Assembly (NCBI RefSeq): GCF_030816895.1
Contig: NZ_JAUSYL010000001.1
Coordinates: forward strand, 3,038,001 to 3,102,000
Length of the DNA: 64,000 nucleotides
Reading direction: 5' to 3'
From: Clavibacter sp. B3I6
GTDB taxonomy: Bacteria > Actinomycetota > Actinomycetes > Actinomycetales > Microbacteriaceae
This document shows positions 10,320 to 19,079 of the stretch, piece by piece. Under the pieces are notes generated by a model. It had not been told where the DNA came from and searched no databases. It worked only from the letters and a program-made list of their open reading frames with translations. The position numbers were made by a program, and so were the translations under genes. Positions within the stretch are counted from its first letter, which is position 1, and each line of letters begins with the position of its first letter.

Positions 10320-11252
10320 GTGCTCGTCGTCCACGACCCGGCCCGGGTGCCGGAGGGCTTCGGGCCGAGCGCCGTCACGATCGGCAAGTTCGACGGCGTG
10401 CACGCGGGGCACCGCGCGGTGATCCGCCGCCTCCTCGCCATCGCCGCCGACGAGGGCCTGTCCTCCGCGGTCGTCACGTTCGACCGCCACCCCGCCGCGC
10501 TCCTGGCCCCGGCCGCGCGCCCGCAGAGCCTCGTGAGCAACCGGCAGAAGATCGAGCTGCTCGCCGAGCTCGGTGTGGACGCGACCCTGATGCTCCCCTT
10601 CGACGAGCACCTCCAGCGCCTGAGCCCGGAGGAGTTCGTGCAGCAGGTGCTGGTCGACGCCCTGCGCGCCCGCGTCGTCCTGGTGGGCGAGGACTTCCGC
10701 TTCGGCGCGCAGGGCGCGGGCGACGCCGCCGCGCTCACCCGCCTCGGCCGGGCGCACGGCTTCCGCACGGTCGTCGTCGGCGACGTCATGCCGGACGGCA
10801 GCCGCAAGGTGTCGTCCACGTGGATCCGGGACCTCATGGACCGCGGCGACGTCGAGGCCGCCGCCGAGCTGCTCGGCCGCGCGCCCGCCGTCCGCGGCCT
10901 CGTCGTGCACGGCGAGAAGCGCGGCCGCGAGCTCGGCTTCCCCACCGCGAACCTGTCGCCCGAGGCCGAGGGCCTCATCCCGGCCGACGGCGTCTACGCC
11001 GGCTGGCTGCGCGACGGCGACCGCACGTACCCGTCCGCGATCTCCGTGGGCACGAACCCGACCTTCGCGGGCGTGCGGCCGCGCGTCGTCGAGGCGTTCG
11101 TGCTCGACGAGACGCTCGACCTGTACGACCACGAGGTCGAGGTCGTGTTCGTCGCCCGGATCCGCGGCATGGTGGCGTACGAGGGCCGCGACCCGCTCAT
11201 CGCCCAGATGACGGACGACGTCGTCCGCACGCGCGTGGTGCTCGGGATCTAG
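10320..11252 (+). CDS. ribF: Bifunctional riboflavin kinase / FAD synthetase
   Basis: RibF (310 aa) phosphorylates riboflavin to FMN and adenylates FMN to FAD. The N-terminal FAD synthetase domain has AVTIGKFDGVHAGHRAVIRRLL with the nucleotidyl-transferase H-x-G-H, then LVGEDFRFGAQGAGD and VSSTWIRDLMDRGDVEAA. The C-terminal riboflavin kinase domain has GRELGFPTANL near residue 205 and ends with the RGMVAYEGRDPLIAQMTDDV segment. GTG 10320 is chosen because it starts 2 bases after the preceding stop and the conserved PSAVTIGKFDG follows at about residue 17. A start further upstream would overlap the previous gene. It converges on the next gene with a 4-base stop overlap. Confidence 0.94.
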   Translation: MLVVHDPARVPEGFGPSAVTIGKFDGVHAGHRAVIRRLLAIAADEGLSSAVVTFDRHPAALLAPAARPQSLVSNRQKIELLAELGVDATLMLPFDEHLQRLSPEEFVQQVLVDALRARVVLVGEDFRFGAQGAGDAAALTRLGRAHGFRTVVVGDVMPDGSRKVSSTWIRDLMDRGDVEAAAELLGRAPAVRGLVVHGEKRGRELGFPTANLSPEAEGLIPADGVYAGWLRDGDRTYPSAISVGTNPTFAGVRPRVVEAFVLDETLDLYDHEVEVVFVARIRGMVAYEGRDPLIAQMTDDVVRTRVVLGI

Positions 11253-11947
11253 GCGTCGCCGGCGGGCGCCGCCGGTGCGGGCGCCGCGTCGCCCTCGGGG
11301 CGGGGCGTGCGGCCGAAGAGGTACATGATCAGCGTCGAGGCGGTCGCCTCGATCACGGGGCCCTGGCCCACGCTCCAGCCGGCATCGGACGCCCGCAGCG
11401 TGCGCGCCCGCAGCACGCCGCGGATCGCCGCGGGCGCGATGGCGGCGCGCGCGACCGCCACCGCGCCGGTCGACCGGGCGTCGAGCTCGAGGTCGGCCCT
11501 CAGCGCGTGCGCGATGTCGAAGGCGTGCACGACGACCTCGAGCAGCTCCGGCAGGCGCTTCCGGCCCGTCCCGGCGCGCTTCCCGGCGGCGATGGCGCGG
11601 ATTCGGGCAACCAGCTCCTCGGGGGAGCGGGCGGCCTCGTCGGCGCTCAGGTCGTCCATCACGCGCATGGGGTTGAGGTGCGGCCGGCGGCGCATCGACC
11701 CGACCGCGGTGCGCACCATGGCGGCGTTGCTCGCGCCGACCCGCCACACGATGTGGCCGGCGACGTCGCGCACGGTCCAGCCCTCGCACATGCTCGCCGC
11801 CTCCCAGCCGTCCGCGTCGAGGGACGCGAGGAGGTCGGCGGTGCGGTCGAGGACGTCGGCGATCTCCTCGCTCCAGACGGCCGTGACCTTCGCCTCCGGC
11901 TCGGGCGTGCGCTGGCTGAGGGGCAGGTGCCGGGAGATCTCGCTCAT
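11249..11947 (-). CDS. Maleylpyruvate isomerase / DinB-like (mycothiol-dependent) family protein
   Basis: This 232-aa protein has the N-terminal pattern of the TIGR03083/maleylpyruvate isomerase N family: a helix, then ADGWEAASMCEGWTVRDVAGHIVWRVG with a conserved metal-type histidine in VAGHIV, and a later helix LPELLEVVVHAFDIAHAL with a His. These DinB-fold proteins bind a divalent metal and often use mycothiol in actinobacteria. A Pro/Ala-rich tail ends the protein. The start at ATG 11947 is supported by TAGGCT 7 bases upstream (leaderless). Its stop overlaps that of ribF. Substrate unknown. Confidence 0.75.
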   Translation of the reverse strand: MSEISRHLPLSQRTPEPEAKVTAVWSEEIADVLDRTADLLASLDADGWEAASMCEGWTVRDVAGHIVWRVGASNAAMVRTAVGSMRRRPHLNPMRVMDDLSADEAARSPEELVARIRAIAAGKRAGTGRKRLPELLEVVVHAFDIAHALRADLELDARSTGAVAVARAAIAPAAIRGVLRARTLRASDAGWSVGQGPVIEATASTLIMYLFGRTPRPEGDAAPAPAAPAGDA

Positions 11948-11954
11948 GGCCCGC

Positions 11955-11960
11955 AGCCTA
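11955..11960 (-). promoter_or_regulatory. -10 box (TAGGCT) of the leaderless gene at 11947
   Basis: TAGGCT on the minus strand, 7 bases before ATG 11947. It lies 12 bases from the opposing box at 11973, so this divergent pair shares a very compact promoter region. Confidence 0.55.
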
Positions 11961-11972
11961 TTCCGGCCGCCG

Positions 11973-11978
11973 TAGAAT
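11973..11978 (+). promoter_or_regulatory. -10 box (TAGAAT) of the leaderless MFS gene
   Basis: TAGAAT followed by 6 bases and GTG 11985. This spacing favours the second of two adjacent GTG codons (11982 and 11985) as the start. Confidence 0.55.
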
Positions 11979-11984
11979 CTGGTG

Positions 11985-13244
11985 GTGACGACGACCCCCG
12001 CAGCTCCCCGTGCGGGCGCGCTCCTCGCCCTGGTCGGCATCGTGCTGGTGGCGCTCAACCTCCGCACCGCCGTGGCCGTGTTCTCGCCGATCGTGGGCGA
12101 GATCGGCCGCGACGTCCCCCTCGACAGCGTCGCGATCGGCGTGCTCGGCGCCCTGCCTCCCGTCTGCTTCGCGCTCTTCGGCCTGCTCGCGCCCGCGATC
12201 TCCCGACGGCTGGGCCTCGAGCTCACCGTGGTGGTGGGCCTCCTCGGGATGGTCGTGGGGCACCTCGTGCGGGCCGGATCCGACCAGGTGGTCGTCTTCG
12301 GCATCGGTACGGTCCTCTCGCTCGCCGGCATGGGCCTCGGCAACGTGCTCCTGCCGCCGCTCGTGAAGAAGTACTTCCCCGGGCGGATCGGGCCGCTCAC
12401 CTCGCTCACGACCGTGATGCTGTCGATCAGCACGGGCGTCCCCTCGCTCGTCGCCGCGCCGCTGGCCGACAGCGCGGGCTGGCGCGTCGCGATCGGGGCG
12501 TGGGCCGCGGTCGCCGTCGTGGCGCTCGTGCCGTGGATCGCCCTGCTCGTCCAGCACCGCCGCGACACGCGCCGCGAGCGCGAGGCCGCCGCCGCGCTCG
12601 ACCAGGTCGAGGAGGCGCCCGCCGCCGTCACGGGACGCGTGTTCCGCTCGCCCGTCGCGTGGGCGCTCGTGGGGATCCAGGCCGCGTCGTCCTTCAACGC
12701 CTACGCGATGTTCGCGTGGCTGCCCGCGCTCCTGCAGGACACGGCCGGGCAGACGCCCGTCGAGTCCGGCGTGCTCCTCGCGGTCTTCGGCTTCATGGGC
12801 CTGCCGACCGCGATCGTCATGCCGCTGCTCGCGGCGCGCATGCGGAACGTGGGCATCCTCATCCAGCTCGGCGTCCTCTTCTTCGTCGTCGGCTACGTGG
12901 GCCTCCTGGTCGCGCCGGCCGCCGCGCCGCTCCTCTGGGTGGCCGCCGCGGGCCTCGGGCCGCTCCTGTTCCCGCTGGTCTTCGTGCTCATCAACCTGCG
13001 CACCCGCACGCACGGGGGAGTGGTCGCGCTCAGCGGGTTCGTGCAGGGCATCGGCTACTCGATCGGCGCGATCGGACCGCTGCTGTTCGGCGTGCTGCAC
13101 GAGGTCTCCGGCGGCTGGACCGCGCCGCTGCTCATGCTCTTCGCGATGGTCGCCGTGGCCAGCGCCTCCGGCTTCTACCTCGCGAAGCCGCGCATGCTCG
13201 AGGACACCTGGGAGCGCGCGCCCCGCGAGCCCGCCGGGCGCTAG
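11985..13244 (+). CDS. MFS transporter, cyanate/2-nitroimidazole (CynX/NimT) type
   Basis: This 419-aa major facilitator protein has about 12 hydrophobic helices. The opening LVGIVLVALNLRTAVAVFSPIVGEIGRDVPL and LGALPPVCFALFGLLAP closely resemble the CynX/NimT group, with LRTAV near residue 25 as a group hallmark. A basic central loop (QHRRDTRREREAAAALDQVEE) separates the two six-helix halves. Members of the group carry cyanate, 2-nitroimidazole or unknown small compounds; the substrate cannot be read from sequence. The start was moved to GTG 11985 because of the leaderless promoter spacing. No gene next to it suggests a substrate. Confidence 0.82.
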   Translation: MTTTPAAPRAGALLALVGIVLVALNLRTAVAVFSPIVGEIGRDVPLDSVAIGVLGALPPVCFALFGLLAPAISRRLGLELTVVVGLLGMVVGHLVRAGSDQVVVFGIGTVLSLAGMGLGNVLLPPLVKKYFPGRIGPLTSLTTVMLSISTGVPSLVAAPLADSAGWRVAIGAWAAVAVVALVPWIALLVQHRRDTRREREAAAALDQVEEAPAAVTGRVFRSPVAWALVGIQAASSFNAYAMFAWLPALLQDTAGQTPVESGVLLAVFGFMGLPTAIVMPLLAARMRNVGILIQLGVLFFVVGYVGLLVAPAAAPLLWVAAAGLGPLLFPLVFVLINLRTRTHGGVVALSGFVQGIGYSIGAIGPLLFGVLHEVSGGWTAPLLMLFAMVAVASASGFYLAKPRMLEDTWERAPREPAGR

Positions 13245-13384
13245 CCGCGTCCTCGGCCGCCGCCCTCCGGCCCGCGGCCGCCCCGTTCACCTCCCGACCG
13301 CCGGGCGTCCACCCGCGGTCCACCCGTCGTCGCCCTCATCCGGCAGGGTGCGGAAGCACCCGCACAGCGACACGGAGGACACGC

Positions 13385-14986
13385 ATGACGAATGACGCAC
13401 GCACGACGGTGAGCCGCAGGGGCCTGCTCCAGGGAGGCGCCGCGGTCGGCGCCGGGGTGGCCGTCGCCGCCTTCGGATCCGCCCCCGCCGCCCGCGCGGC
13501 CGGCGCCCCCGCCAAGGTCGGCGGGTACCTGTGGCTCGAGGGCGACCACCACGTGCACACCCTCTTCAGCAACGACGGCAAGTACCGCGTCCGCGACCAC
13601 ATCCGCCAGGCCGTCGCGAACGGCGTGCAGTGGATCGTGCTGACCGACCACGGCAACACCCCGCACTCGACGAAGGGCAGCGTCGACGCGATCGTCCCCT
13701 TCATCGAGGAGGCGCGGAAGGAGTTCGGCGCGCAGATCGTCATCTTCCACGGACTGGAGTGGAACATCCCGGGCGCCGAGCACGCGACCGTGCTCGTGCA
13801 CCCGCAGGGCGACGCGATCGGCGTCCTGAAGGAGATCGAGGCCCGCTGGGACGCCCGCGTCAAGGGCACCCGCGACGGCACCCCCGCCAACGAGGCCCTC
13901 GCCGTCGAGGGGATCCGCTTCCTCGAGCAGGCCGTCGCCTCGCGCCGCGTCAAGGACGCCGCGATGCTCCCCAACCACCCCTCCCGTCAGGGCATCGACT
14001 CCCCGCACGAGCTGCGCGCCTGGCAGGACGCCGGCCCCCGCGTCGTCCTCGGCATGGAGGGCGCGCCCGGCCACCAGGCGGGCGGCCTGCCCTCCCCGCA
14101 CAGCACGGTCGGTTCCCGCGGCCTGTACGGCAACGCCCCCGGCACCTACTCGTTCCCCGGCTACCCGGCCGAGTCGTACCGCACCTGGGGCGGCTTCGAC
14201 TGGGTCACCGCGACCGTCGGCGGCGTCTGGGACTCCCTGCTCGCCGAGGGCCGGCGCTTCGTCGTCACCGCGACGAGCGACAGCCACAACGTCTACCTCG
14301 ACACCACCGAGGTCGGCCCCGGCAGCGACTACGACCGCGACGGCCGCATGGTGGACCCCGTCTACCGCGGCGGCGTCGACACCGACGAGAACGACTTCTG
14401 GCCGGGTCACTACAGCCGCACGCACGTCGGCGCCGTCCGCCAGGACCACACGTCGGTGCTCGACGGGATCCGCGCCGGCCGCGTCTGGGTCGACCACGGC
14501 GGCCTCGTCGACGCGATCGACGCGCGCCTCGTCCTCGAGCGCGGCCGCAGCGTCCCGCTCGGCGGCACCCTCGTCGGCAAGCGCGACCGCAGGGTCACCG
14601 TCACGGCCGACATCACGACGGCGGCGCGCCCGAACCGCGCCGGCTTCGTGCCCGAGCTCGCGCGCGTGGACGTGATCGTCGGCCGCATCGACGGGCCCGC
14701 CGCTGACCGCGACGCGACGACCGCGCCCGCCACCCGCGTCGTCGCGCAGCTCCCGGTGTCGCGGCTCACGGCGATCCCCGGCGGGTACCGCCTGTCGCTC
14801 GAGATCACCCCGCCCGGCGACCGCTTCTACGTGCGCCTCCGCGGCACCGACGGCAAGCGCCAGCAGCCCGGCTTCCTCGGTGCGGCGATCGACCCCGCGG
14901 GTCCCGCCATCGACGTGGTCGGCGACGCCGACCCGTGGGAGGACCTCTGGTTCTACACGAGCCCGCTCTACGCCGAGCTCTCCTAG
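13385..14986 (+). CDS. Tat-exported PHP-domain phosphoesterase-like protein
   Basis: This 533-aa protein starts with a twin-arginine signal (TTVSRRGLLQGGAAVG followed by an Ala-rich segment ending ARAAGA near residue 40), so it is folded before export. A PHP metal site follows: DHHVHTLFSNDG (about 56), LTDHGNT (about 84), HGLEWN (about 122), PNHPSRQG (about 198) and the C-terminal TSDSHN (about 298). After about residue 350 a beta-rich C-terminal part begins. PHP proteins hydrolyse phosphoesters with two or three metals; secreted ones may act on sugar phosphates or nucleotides. Substrate unknown. ATG follows GGAGGACACGC. The gene stands alone between unrelated genes. Confidence 0.82.
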   Translation: MTNDARTTVSRRGLLQGGAAVGAGVAVAAFGSAPAARAAGAPAKVGGYLWLEGDHHVHTLFSNDGKYRVRDHIRQAVANGVQWIVLTDHGNTPHSTKGSVDAIVPFIEEARKEFGAQIVIFHGLEWNIPGAEHATVLVHPQGDAIGVLKEIEARWDARVKGTRDGTPANEALAVEGIRFLEQAVASRRVKDAAMLPNHPSRQGIDSPHELRAWQDAGPRVVLGMEGAPGHQAGGLPSPHSTVGSRGLYGNAPGTYSFPGYPAESYRTWGGFDWVTATVGGVWDSLLAEGRRFVVTATSDSHNVYLDTTEVGPGSDYDRDGRMVDPVYRGGVDTDENDFWPGHYSRTHVGAVRQDHTSVLDGIRAGRVWVDHGGLVDAIDARLVLERGRSVPLGGTLVGKRDRRVTVTADITTAARPNRAGFVPELARVDVIVGRIDGPAADRDATTAPATRVVAQLPVSRLTAIPGGYRLSLEITPPGDRFYVRLRGTDGKRQQPGFLGAAIDPAGPAIDVVGDADPWEDLWFYTSPLYAELS

Positions 14987-15047
14987 CGGATCCGCGCGCC
15001 CGGACGCCGGCGTCTCCTCGGGGGCGGCGCTGGCGTCGGGGTGCGGC

Positions 15048-15986
15048 TCAGAAGCTCGGGACCATCGCCTTGCGGTGCACGAGCGCGCCCGCGCCGACGA
15101 TGGGGCCGTCCTCCGAGAGGCCGGAGGGCACGACGCGCGTCTTGGTGACGAAGCCGAACTGCTCGCGGAGCGCGATCGGCTCGCGGATCATGTCGAAGAG
15201 GTCGGGGGTCACGCGGCTGAAGCCGCCGCCGATGGCGACGACGTCGAGGTCGACGAGCGAGCTGGCCGACGCGACGGCGCGGCCGATCGCGAGGCCCGCA
15301 CGCCGCACCGCCTGCACGGCGAGGTCGTCGCCCGCCCGGTAGCCGGCGGCGAGGTCCTCGCCCGTGGATCCGGTCCAGCCGCGGGCGCGCGCCCACGCGA
15401 CGCTCCGGGGTCCCGACGCGATGGCCTCCACGCAGCCCTGGCCGCCGCAGCTGCACGGGTCGTCGAACCCGGCGACCTCGACGTGGCCGATGTGACCCGC
15501 GTTCCCCGTGGGGCCCGCGACCGTGCGGCCCCCGAGCACGAGGCCGCCGCCGATCCCGGTCGACACGATCATGCCCATCACGTCGTCGTAGCCGCGGCCC
15601 GCGCCGACCCAGTGCTCGGCGAGCGTGATGGCGAGCCCGTCCATCTGCAGGGTGGTGGGCACGTCGGGCGTGAGCTCGGCGACGCGGTCGCGCAGCGGGT
15701 AGTCGCGCCAGGCCGGCACGTTGAGCGGCGAGACGAGGCCGCGGCGCACGTCGACGGGGCCGGCGGCCGCGAGGCCCGTGCCGATGAGCTCGGCGTCGTC
15801 GGGGAGCGCGGCGAGGGCCCGGCGGGCGACCCCGAGCACGGCGTCGAGCAGCTCGTCGGCCGAGCGCTCGGGCCCGGTGGGGCCGCGGAAGCGGCTGCCG
15901 GCGAGGACGCGGCCCTCGTCGTCCACGAGCGCGGACTCGACCTTGGTGCCCCCGAAGTCGACGGCGAGCGCGAGCGTGCGAGGCAT
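15048..15986 (-). CDS. ROK family sugar kinase (glucokinase-like)
   Basis: This 312-aa ROK kinase opens with LALAVDFGGTKVESALVDDEGRV (phosphate-1 ATP-binding motif). It has the ROK sugar site NAGHIGHVEV and the zinc motif C-S-C-G-G-Q-G-C-V-E, and VAIGGGFSRVTPDLFD near the C-terminus. Catalysis needs the aspartate seen in LQMDGLAITLAEHWVG, where most ROK kinases have ENDANAAALAE; here the pair is MDG rather than NDA, so the environment is altered though the Asp is kept. It lacks a helix-turn-helix, so it is an enzyme and not a repressor. Glucose, GlcNAc or mannose could be the substrate. A TATCCT box lies about 60 bases upstream. The gene is monocistronic. Confidence 0.82.
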   Translation of the reverse strand: MPRTLALAVDFGGTKVESALVDDEGRVLAGSRFRGPTGPERSADELLDAVLGVARRALAALPDDAELIGTGLAAAGPVDVRRGLVSPLNVPAWRDYPLRDRVAELTPDVPTTLQMDGLAITLAEHWVGAGRGYDDVMGMIVSTGIGGGLVLGGRTVAGPTGNAGHIGHVEVAGFDDPCSCGGQGCVEAIASGPRSVAWARARGWTGSTGEDLAAGYRAGDDLAVQAVRRAGLAIGRAVASASSLVDLDVVAIGGGFSRVTPDLFDMIREPIALREQFGFVTKTRVVPSGLSEDGPIVGAGALVHRKAMVPSF

Positions 15987-16168
15987 CTTCGTCCTGTCCC
16001 GGTCCCGGATCCGCCCGTGCACCGGCGTCCAGGATACGGGCGGCCGAGCACGCCCCCCGGCGGCGCGCGGCCCGGAGCGGCTCCGCCGATCGGCTGGCCC
16101 GTCAGCCGATCGGCTGGCGATGACCTGCCACCTGTGGGGAATCCATCCTCCATCCGGCTGCCCGCACC

Positions 16169-16174
16169 TATGCT
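16169..16174 (+). promoter_or_regulatory. -10 box (TATGCT) of the leaderless gene at 16181
   Basis: TATGCT followed by 6 bases and GTG 16181. No Shine-Dalgarno sequence precedes the GTG. Confidence 0.55.
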
Positions 16175-16180
16175 CGTGCC

Positions 16181-16942
16181 GTGCATCCCGACCACCGCCC
16201 TGGACATGACGCCCACGACCCCTCCGACCCGCGCACCGGGTACGCGGCGTCCGTGCGCCGGACCCTCGCCCCCGCCCTCGAGTACGCCGACGCCGCCGCG
16301 GCACGGCTCGCCTCCCGTGAGCTCGACGAGGGCATGCCCGCCTCCGGGGGCCTCGACGACGGCGGGGAGGACGTCCGCGTCCGCTTCCCCGGCCTGCCGG
16401 GCGACGTCCTCTCCGAGGCCCGCCGCTCGACCGTCTTCCTGCCGTACGAGTTCGTGTTCCGCCGGCTCATCGACCTGCCCGCCCTCATCGTGTGGGATGC
16501 GGTCTCGGATCCCGACATGGTCTCCGGCTGGCTGGCCGAGGCGTCCATCGACCAGGAGGAGGGCGGCGACTTCTGGTTCGAGTGGATGACGGTCCCCGAC
16601 CGCAGCCTCGCCTCCGCGTCGGGCGGGATCGTCACGCGCTTCGAGGAGGGCCGTGCGATCGACTACACGTTCCTGCACGAGGGCGAGGTCACCGCGCGCT
16701 TCCACCTCCGGCTGCAGGAGGTGCCCGGCGGACCGCGCGACCGGCAGACGGAGCTCGTCGTCACGGTCTCGGGCGTCCTCCCCGCGGGCATCGCGAACGT
16801 CCTCAAGGCCAGCTGGCGCCTGCACCTCGACCTGCTGCAGGACCTCGTGCACGGCCGCCCGGTCGACTGGGCGACGTGCGAGGCCGAGCACGGGGCCACC
16901 TGGCGCCGCTACCTCGCCGAGCTCGAGTCCGCCGAGGGCTGA
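16181..16942 (+). CDS. SRPBCC (AHSA1/START-like) domain protein
   Basis: This 253-aa protein has a polar N-terminal 75 residues and then an SRPBCC-type ligand-binding fold: VFRRLIDLPALIVWDAVSDPDMVSGWLAEASI, FWFEWMTVPD, GGIVTRFEEGRAIDYTFLHE and TELVVTVSGVLPAG, ending in a long C-terminal helix (KASWRLHLDLLQDLVHGRPVDW). This is the layout of the AHSA1 group, which binds hydrophobic ligands or assists Hsp90-like partners. There is no catalytic motif. The GTG start fits a leaderless message. Function unknown beyond the fold. Confidence 0.72.
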   Translation: MHPDHRPGHDAHDPSDPRTGYAASVRRTLAPALEYADAAAARLASRELDEGMPASGGLDDGGEDVRVRFPGLPGDVLSEARRSTVFLPYEFVFRRLIDLPALIVWDAVSDPDMVSGWLAEASIDQEEGGDFWFEWMTVPDRSLASASGGIVTRFEEGRAIDYTFLHEGEVTARFHLRLQEVPGGPRDRQTELVVTVSGVLPAGIANVLKASWRLHLDLLQDLVHGRPVDWATCEAEHGATWRRYLAELESAEG

Positions 16943-17026
16943 GCCGCGGCCGGGGCGAGGCCGGATCCGCGGGCGTCGTCCATCCGGCGTCCCGGCTCCT
17001 GGGAGGGCCTTGCCAGGCTGATTGCC

Positions 17027-17032
17027 TAGCGT
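17027..17032 (+). promoter_or_regulatory. -10 box (TAGCGT) of the leaderless gene at 17039
   Basis: TAGCGT followed by 6 bases and ATG 17039. Confidence 0.55.
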
Positions 17033-17038
17033 GAGGGA

Positions 17039-18565
17039 ATGACATCGCCCCGCGCCGCCTCCCGTCTCGCCCTCGTGACCGGGGCGACGGGCTACATCGG
17101 CGGTCGGCTCGTGCCCCGCCTCCTCGCGGCCGGCTTCCGGGTGCGCGTCCTCGTGCGCGATCCCCGCCGCCTCACCGACGTCCCCTGGCGGGAGGACGTG
17201 GAGGTCGTGCAGGGCGACCTCGGGGACCCGTCCACGCTCGCCCCCGCCGTCGCGGACGTCGACGTCCTCTACTACCTCGTCCACGGCATGGGCGCCAAGG
17301 GCGACTTCGCCTCCTCCGAGCGCGCCTCCGCCGAGCACGTCGCCGAGGCCGCGCACGCCGCGGGCGTCGGGCGCATCGTGTACCTCGGCGGGCTGCACCC
17401 CGACACGGACGAGCTCTCGAAGCACCTCGCCAGCCGCAAGGCCGTGGGCGACGTGCTGCTCGCGAGCGGGGTGCCGACCATCGCGCTGCAGGCCGGCGTC
17501 GTCATCGGATCCGGCTCCACGTCGTTCGAGATGATCCGGCACCTCACCGAGGTGCTCCCGTTCATGCCCGCACCCGGGTGGGTCCGCAACTTCATCCAGC
17601 CCATCGCGATCCGCGACGTCCTCTACTACCTCGTCGCCGCGGCCGACCTGCCCGCCGACCTCAACCGCACCTTCGACATCGGCGGGCCCGACGTGCTGCG
17701 CTACGGCCAGATGATGAACGGCTACGCGGTCGAGGCGGGCCTGCCGCAGCGGCCCATCGCGTCCATCCCGATCTTCGCGCCCCGGCTCGCGGCCCACTGG
17801 GTCAACGTCGTCACGCCCATCCCGCGCACGCTCGCCGTGCCGATCATCGAGTCGCTCCAGTACGACTGCGTCATGGGGGAGCACGACATCTCCACCTACA
17901 TCCCCGACCCCGAGGGCGGCCTCACGGGCTACCGCCGCTCCGTGCGCCTCGCGCTCGGCAAGATGCGCGACGGCGTCGTCGAGACGAGCTGGAAGGACTC
18001 GGTCGTCGTCGGCGCGCCCAGCGACCCGCTGCCGAGCGACCCCGACTGGGCCGGCCACACCGTCTACCTCGACCTCAAGGAGCGCTCCACCGAGGCGGCG
18101 CCCGAGGACCTCTGGGCCGTCATCGAGTCGATCGGCGGCGACAACGGCTGGTACTCGCTGCCCGTCGCCTGGGCCGCCCGCGGCTGGATGGACAAGCTCG
18201 TCGGCGGCGTCGGCCTCCGTCGCGGACGACGCAGCGCGACCACGCTGCAGACCGGAGATGCGCTCGACTTCTGGCGCGTCGAGCACATCGTGCGCGGATC
18301 CGCCCTGCGCCTGCGCGCCGAGATGAAGCTGCCGGGCGAGGCGTGGCTCGAGCTGAGCGCGACGCCCCGCGCGGACGGCGGCAGCGACTACCGGCAGCGC
18401 GCGATCTTCTTCCCGTCCGGCCTCGCCGGGCGGCTCTACTGGTTCGCGATCCTCCCGTTCCACGGCGTGATCTTCACGTCGATGGCCACCCGCATCACCG
18501 GCAAGGCGCTCGCCGCCACCCGCCGCCGCGAGTCCGGCCGTCCGCTCGAGGGGGCCGCACGGTGA
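17039..18565 (+). CDS. NAD(P)-binding SDR-like protein fused to DUF2867
   Basis: This 508-aa two-domain protein has an atypical short-chain dehydrogenase/NmrA-like Rossmann fold at the N-terminus (LALVTGATGYIGGRLVPRLL, then YLVHGMGAKGDFASSERASAEHVAEAAHAAGVGRIVYLGG). The C-terminal ~150 residues (from HTVYLDLKERSTEAAPEDLWAVIES) match DUF2867, an SRPBCC-like domain, with GALRR-type and WRVE motifs. The same architecture is found in proteins called YtfG/Ycf39-like or DUF2867 oxidoreductases. It probably binds NAD(P) and a hydrophobic ligand such as a quinone. It overlaps the next gene by 4 bases (GTGA). Substrate unknown. Confidence 0.82.
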   Translation: MTSPRAASRLALVTGATGYIGGRLVPRLLAAGFRVRVLVRDPRRLTDVPWREDVEVVQGDLGDPSTLAPAVADVDVLYYLVHGMGAKGDFASSERASAEHVAEAAHAAGVGRIVYLGGLHPDTDELSKHLASRKAVGDVLLASGVPTIALQAGVVIGSGSTSFEMIRHLTEVLPFMPAPGWVRNFIQPIAIRDVLYYLVAAADLPADLNRTFDIGGPDVLRYGQMMNGYAVEAGLPQRPIASIPIFAPRLAAHWVNVVTPIPRTLAVPIIESLQYDCVMGEHDISTYIPDPEGGLTGYRRSVRLALGKMRDGVVETSWKDSVVVGAPSDPLPSDPDWAGHTVYLDLKERSTEAAPEDLWAVIESIGGDNGWYSLPVAWAARGWMDKLVGGVGLRRGRRSATTLQTGDALDFWRVEHIVRGSALRLRAEMKLPGEAWLELSATPRADGGSDYRQRAIFFPSGLAGRLYWFAILPFHGVIFTSMATRITGKALAATRRRESGRPLEGAAR

Positions 18566-19011
18566 CCCGGCGGACGAGGGCCCCGCGCATCGGCCTCATC
18601 GTCCTGACCCTCCTGGGCATCGCCCTCGCCTCGGCCGGCCTCGCGACCGCCGTGACGATGAGCGTGTCCGGGCCGGTGCAGGCGCGTGCGGGCCTCGGGA
18701 TCATCGCGGGCGAGGAGCCCTCGACGACGCGGACGCCGAGAGGGGCGGCCACGCCGGATCCCGCGGCCTCCGAGGCGTGGACGCCCGTGCCGGTCGACGC
18801 CGCCGGGAGCCGGAGCATCACCGACCTCACGGACGGCGCCGTCACGCGCGTCACGGTCGACGTGCTCGGGATGGCGCTCAGCCCGGGCCAGGCGGGCGCG
18901 CTCGTCGCCGCGATCCTGTCCCTGCCGCTCCTCGTCGCGGTCGCCGTGCTGGTCGCCGCCCCGGGTCCGCGACGCTGGTGGCGTCGCGCGCTCGGCCGCC
19001 CGCGCGGATGA
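18562..19011 (+). CDS. Hypothetical membrane-anchored protein (two helices)
   Basis: This 149-aa protein begins at a GTG that overlaps the previous stop. One hydrophobic helix lies near residues 10-32 and a second near 108-132. Between them is a Pro/Thr/Ala-rich stretch that probably faces outside, and a strongly basic tail (RRWWRRALGRPRG) is presumably cytoplasmic. I recognise no family. The overlap with the upstream SDR-DUF2867 gene suggests they are made together. Confidence 0.65.
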   Translation: MTRRTRAPRIGLIVLTLLGIALASAGLATAVTMSVSGPVQARAGLGIIAGEEPSTTRTPRGAATPDPAASEAWTPVPVDAAGSRSITDLTDGAVTRVTVDVLGMALSPGQAGALVAAILSLPLLVAVAVLVAAPGPRRWWRRALGRPRG

Positions 19012-19079
19012 CCTCCCCCGTCGGGCCGATGACATCCCCGGACGCGGGGACCATGATGGGCACGACGAGAGGCGGATCC

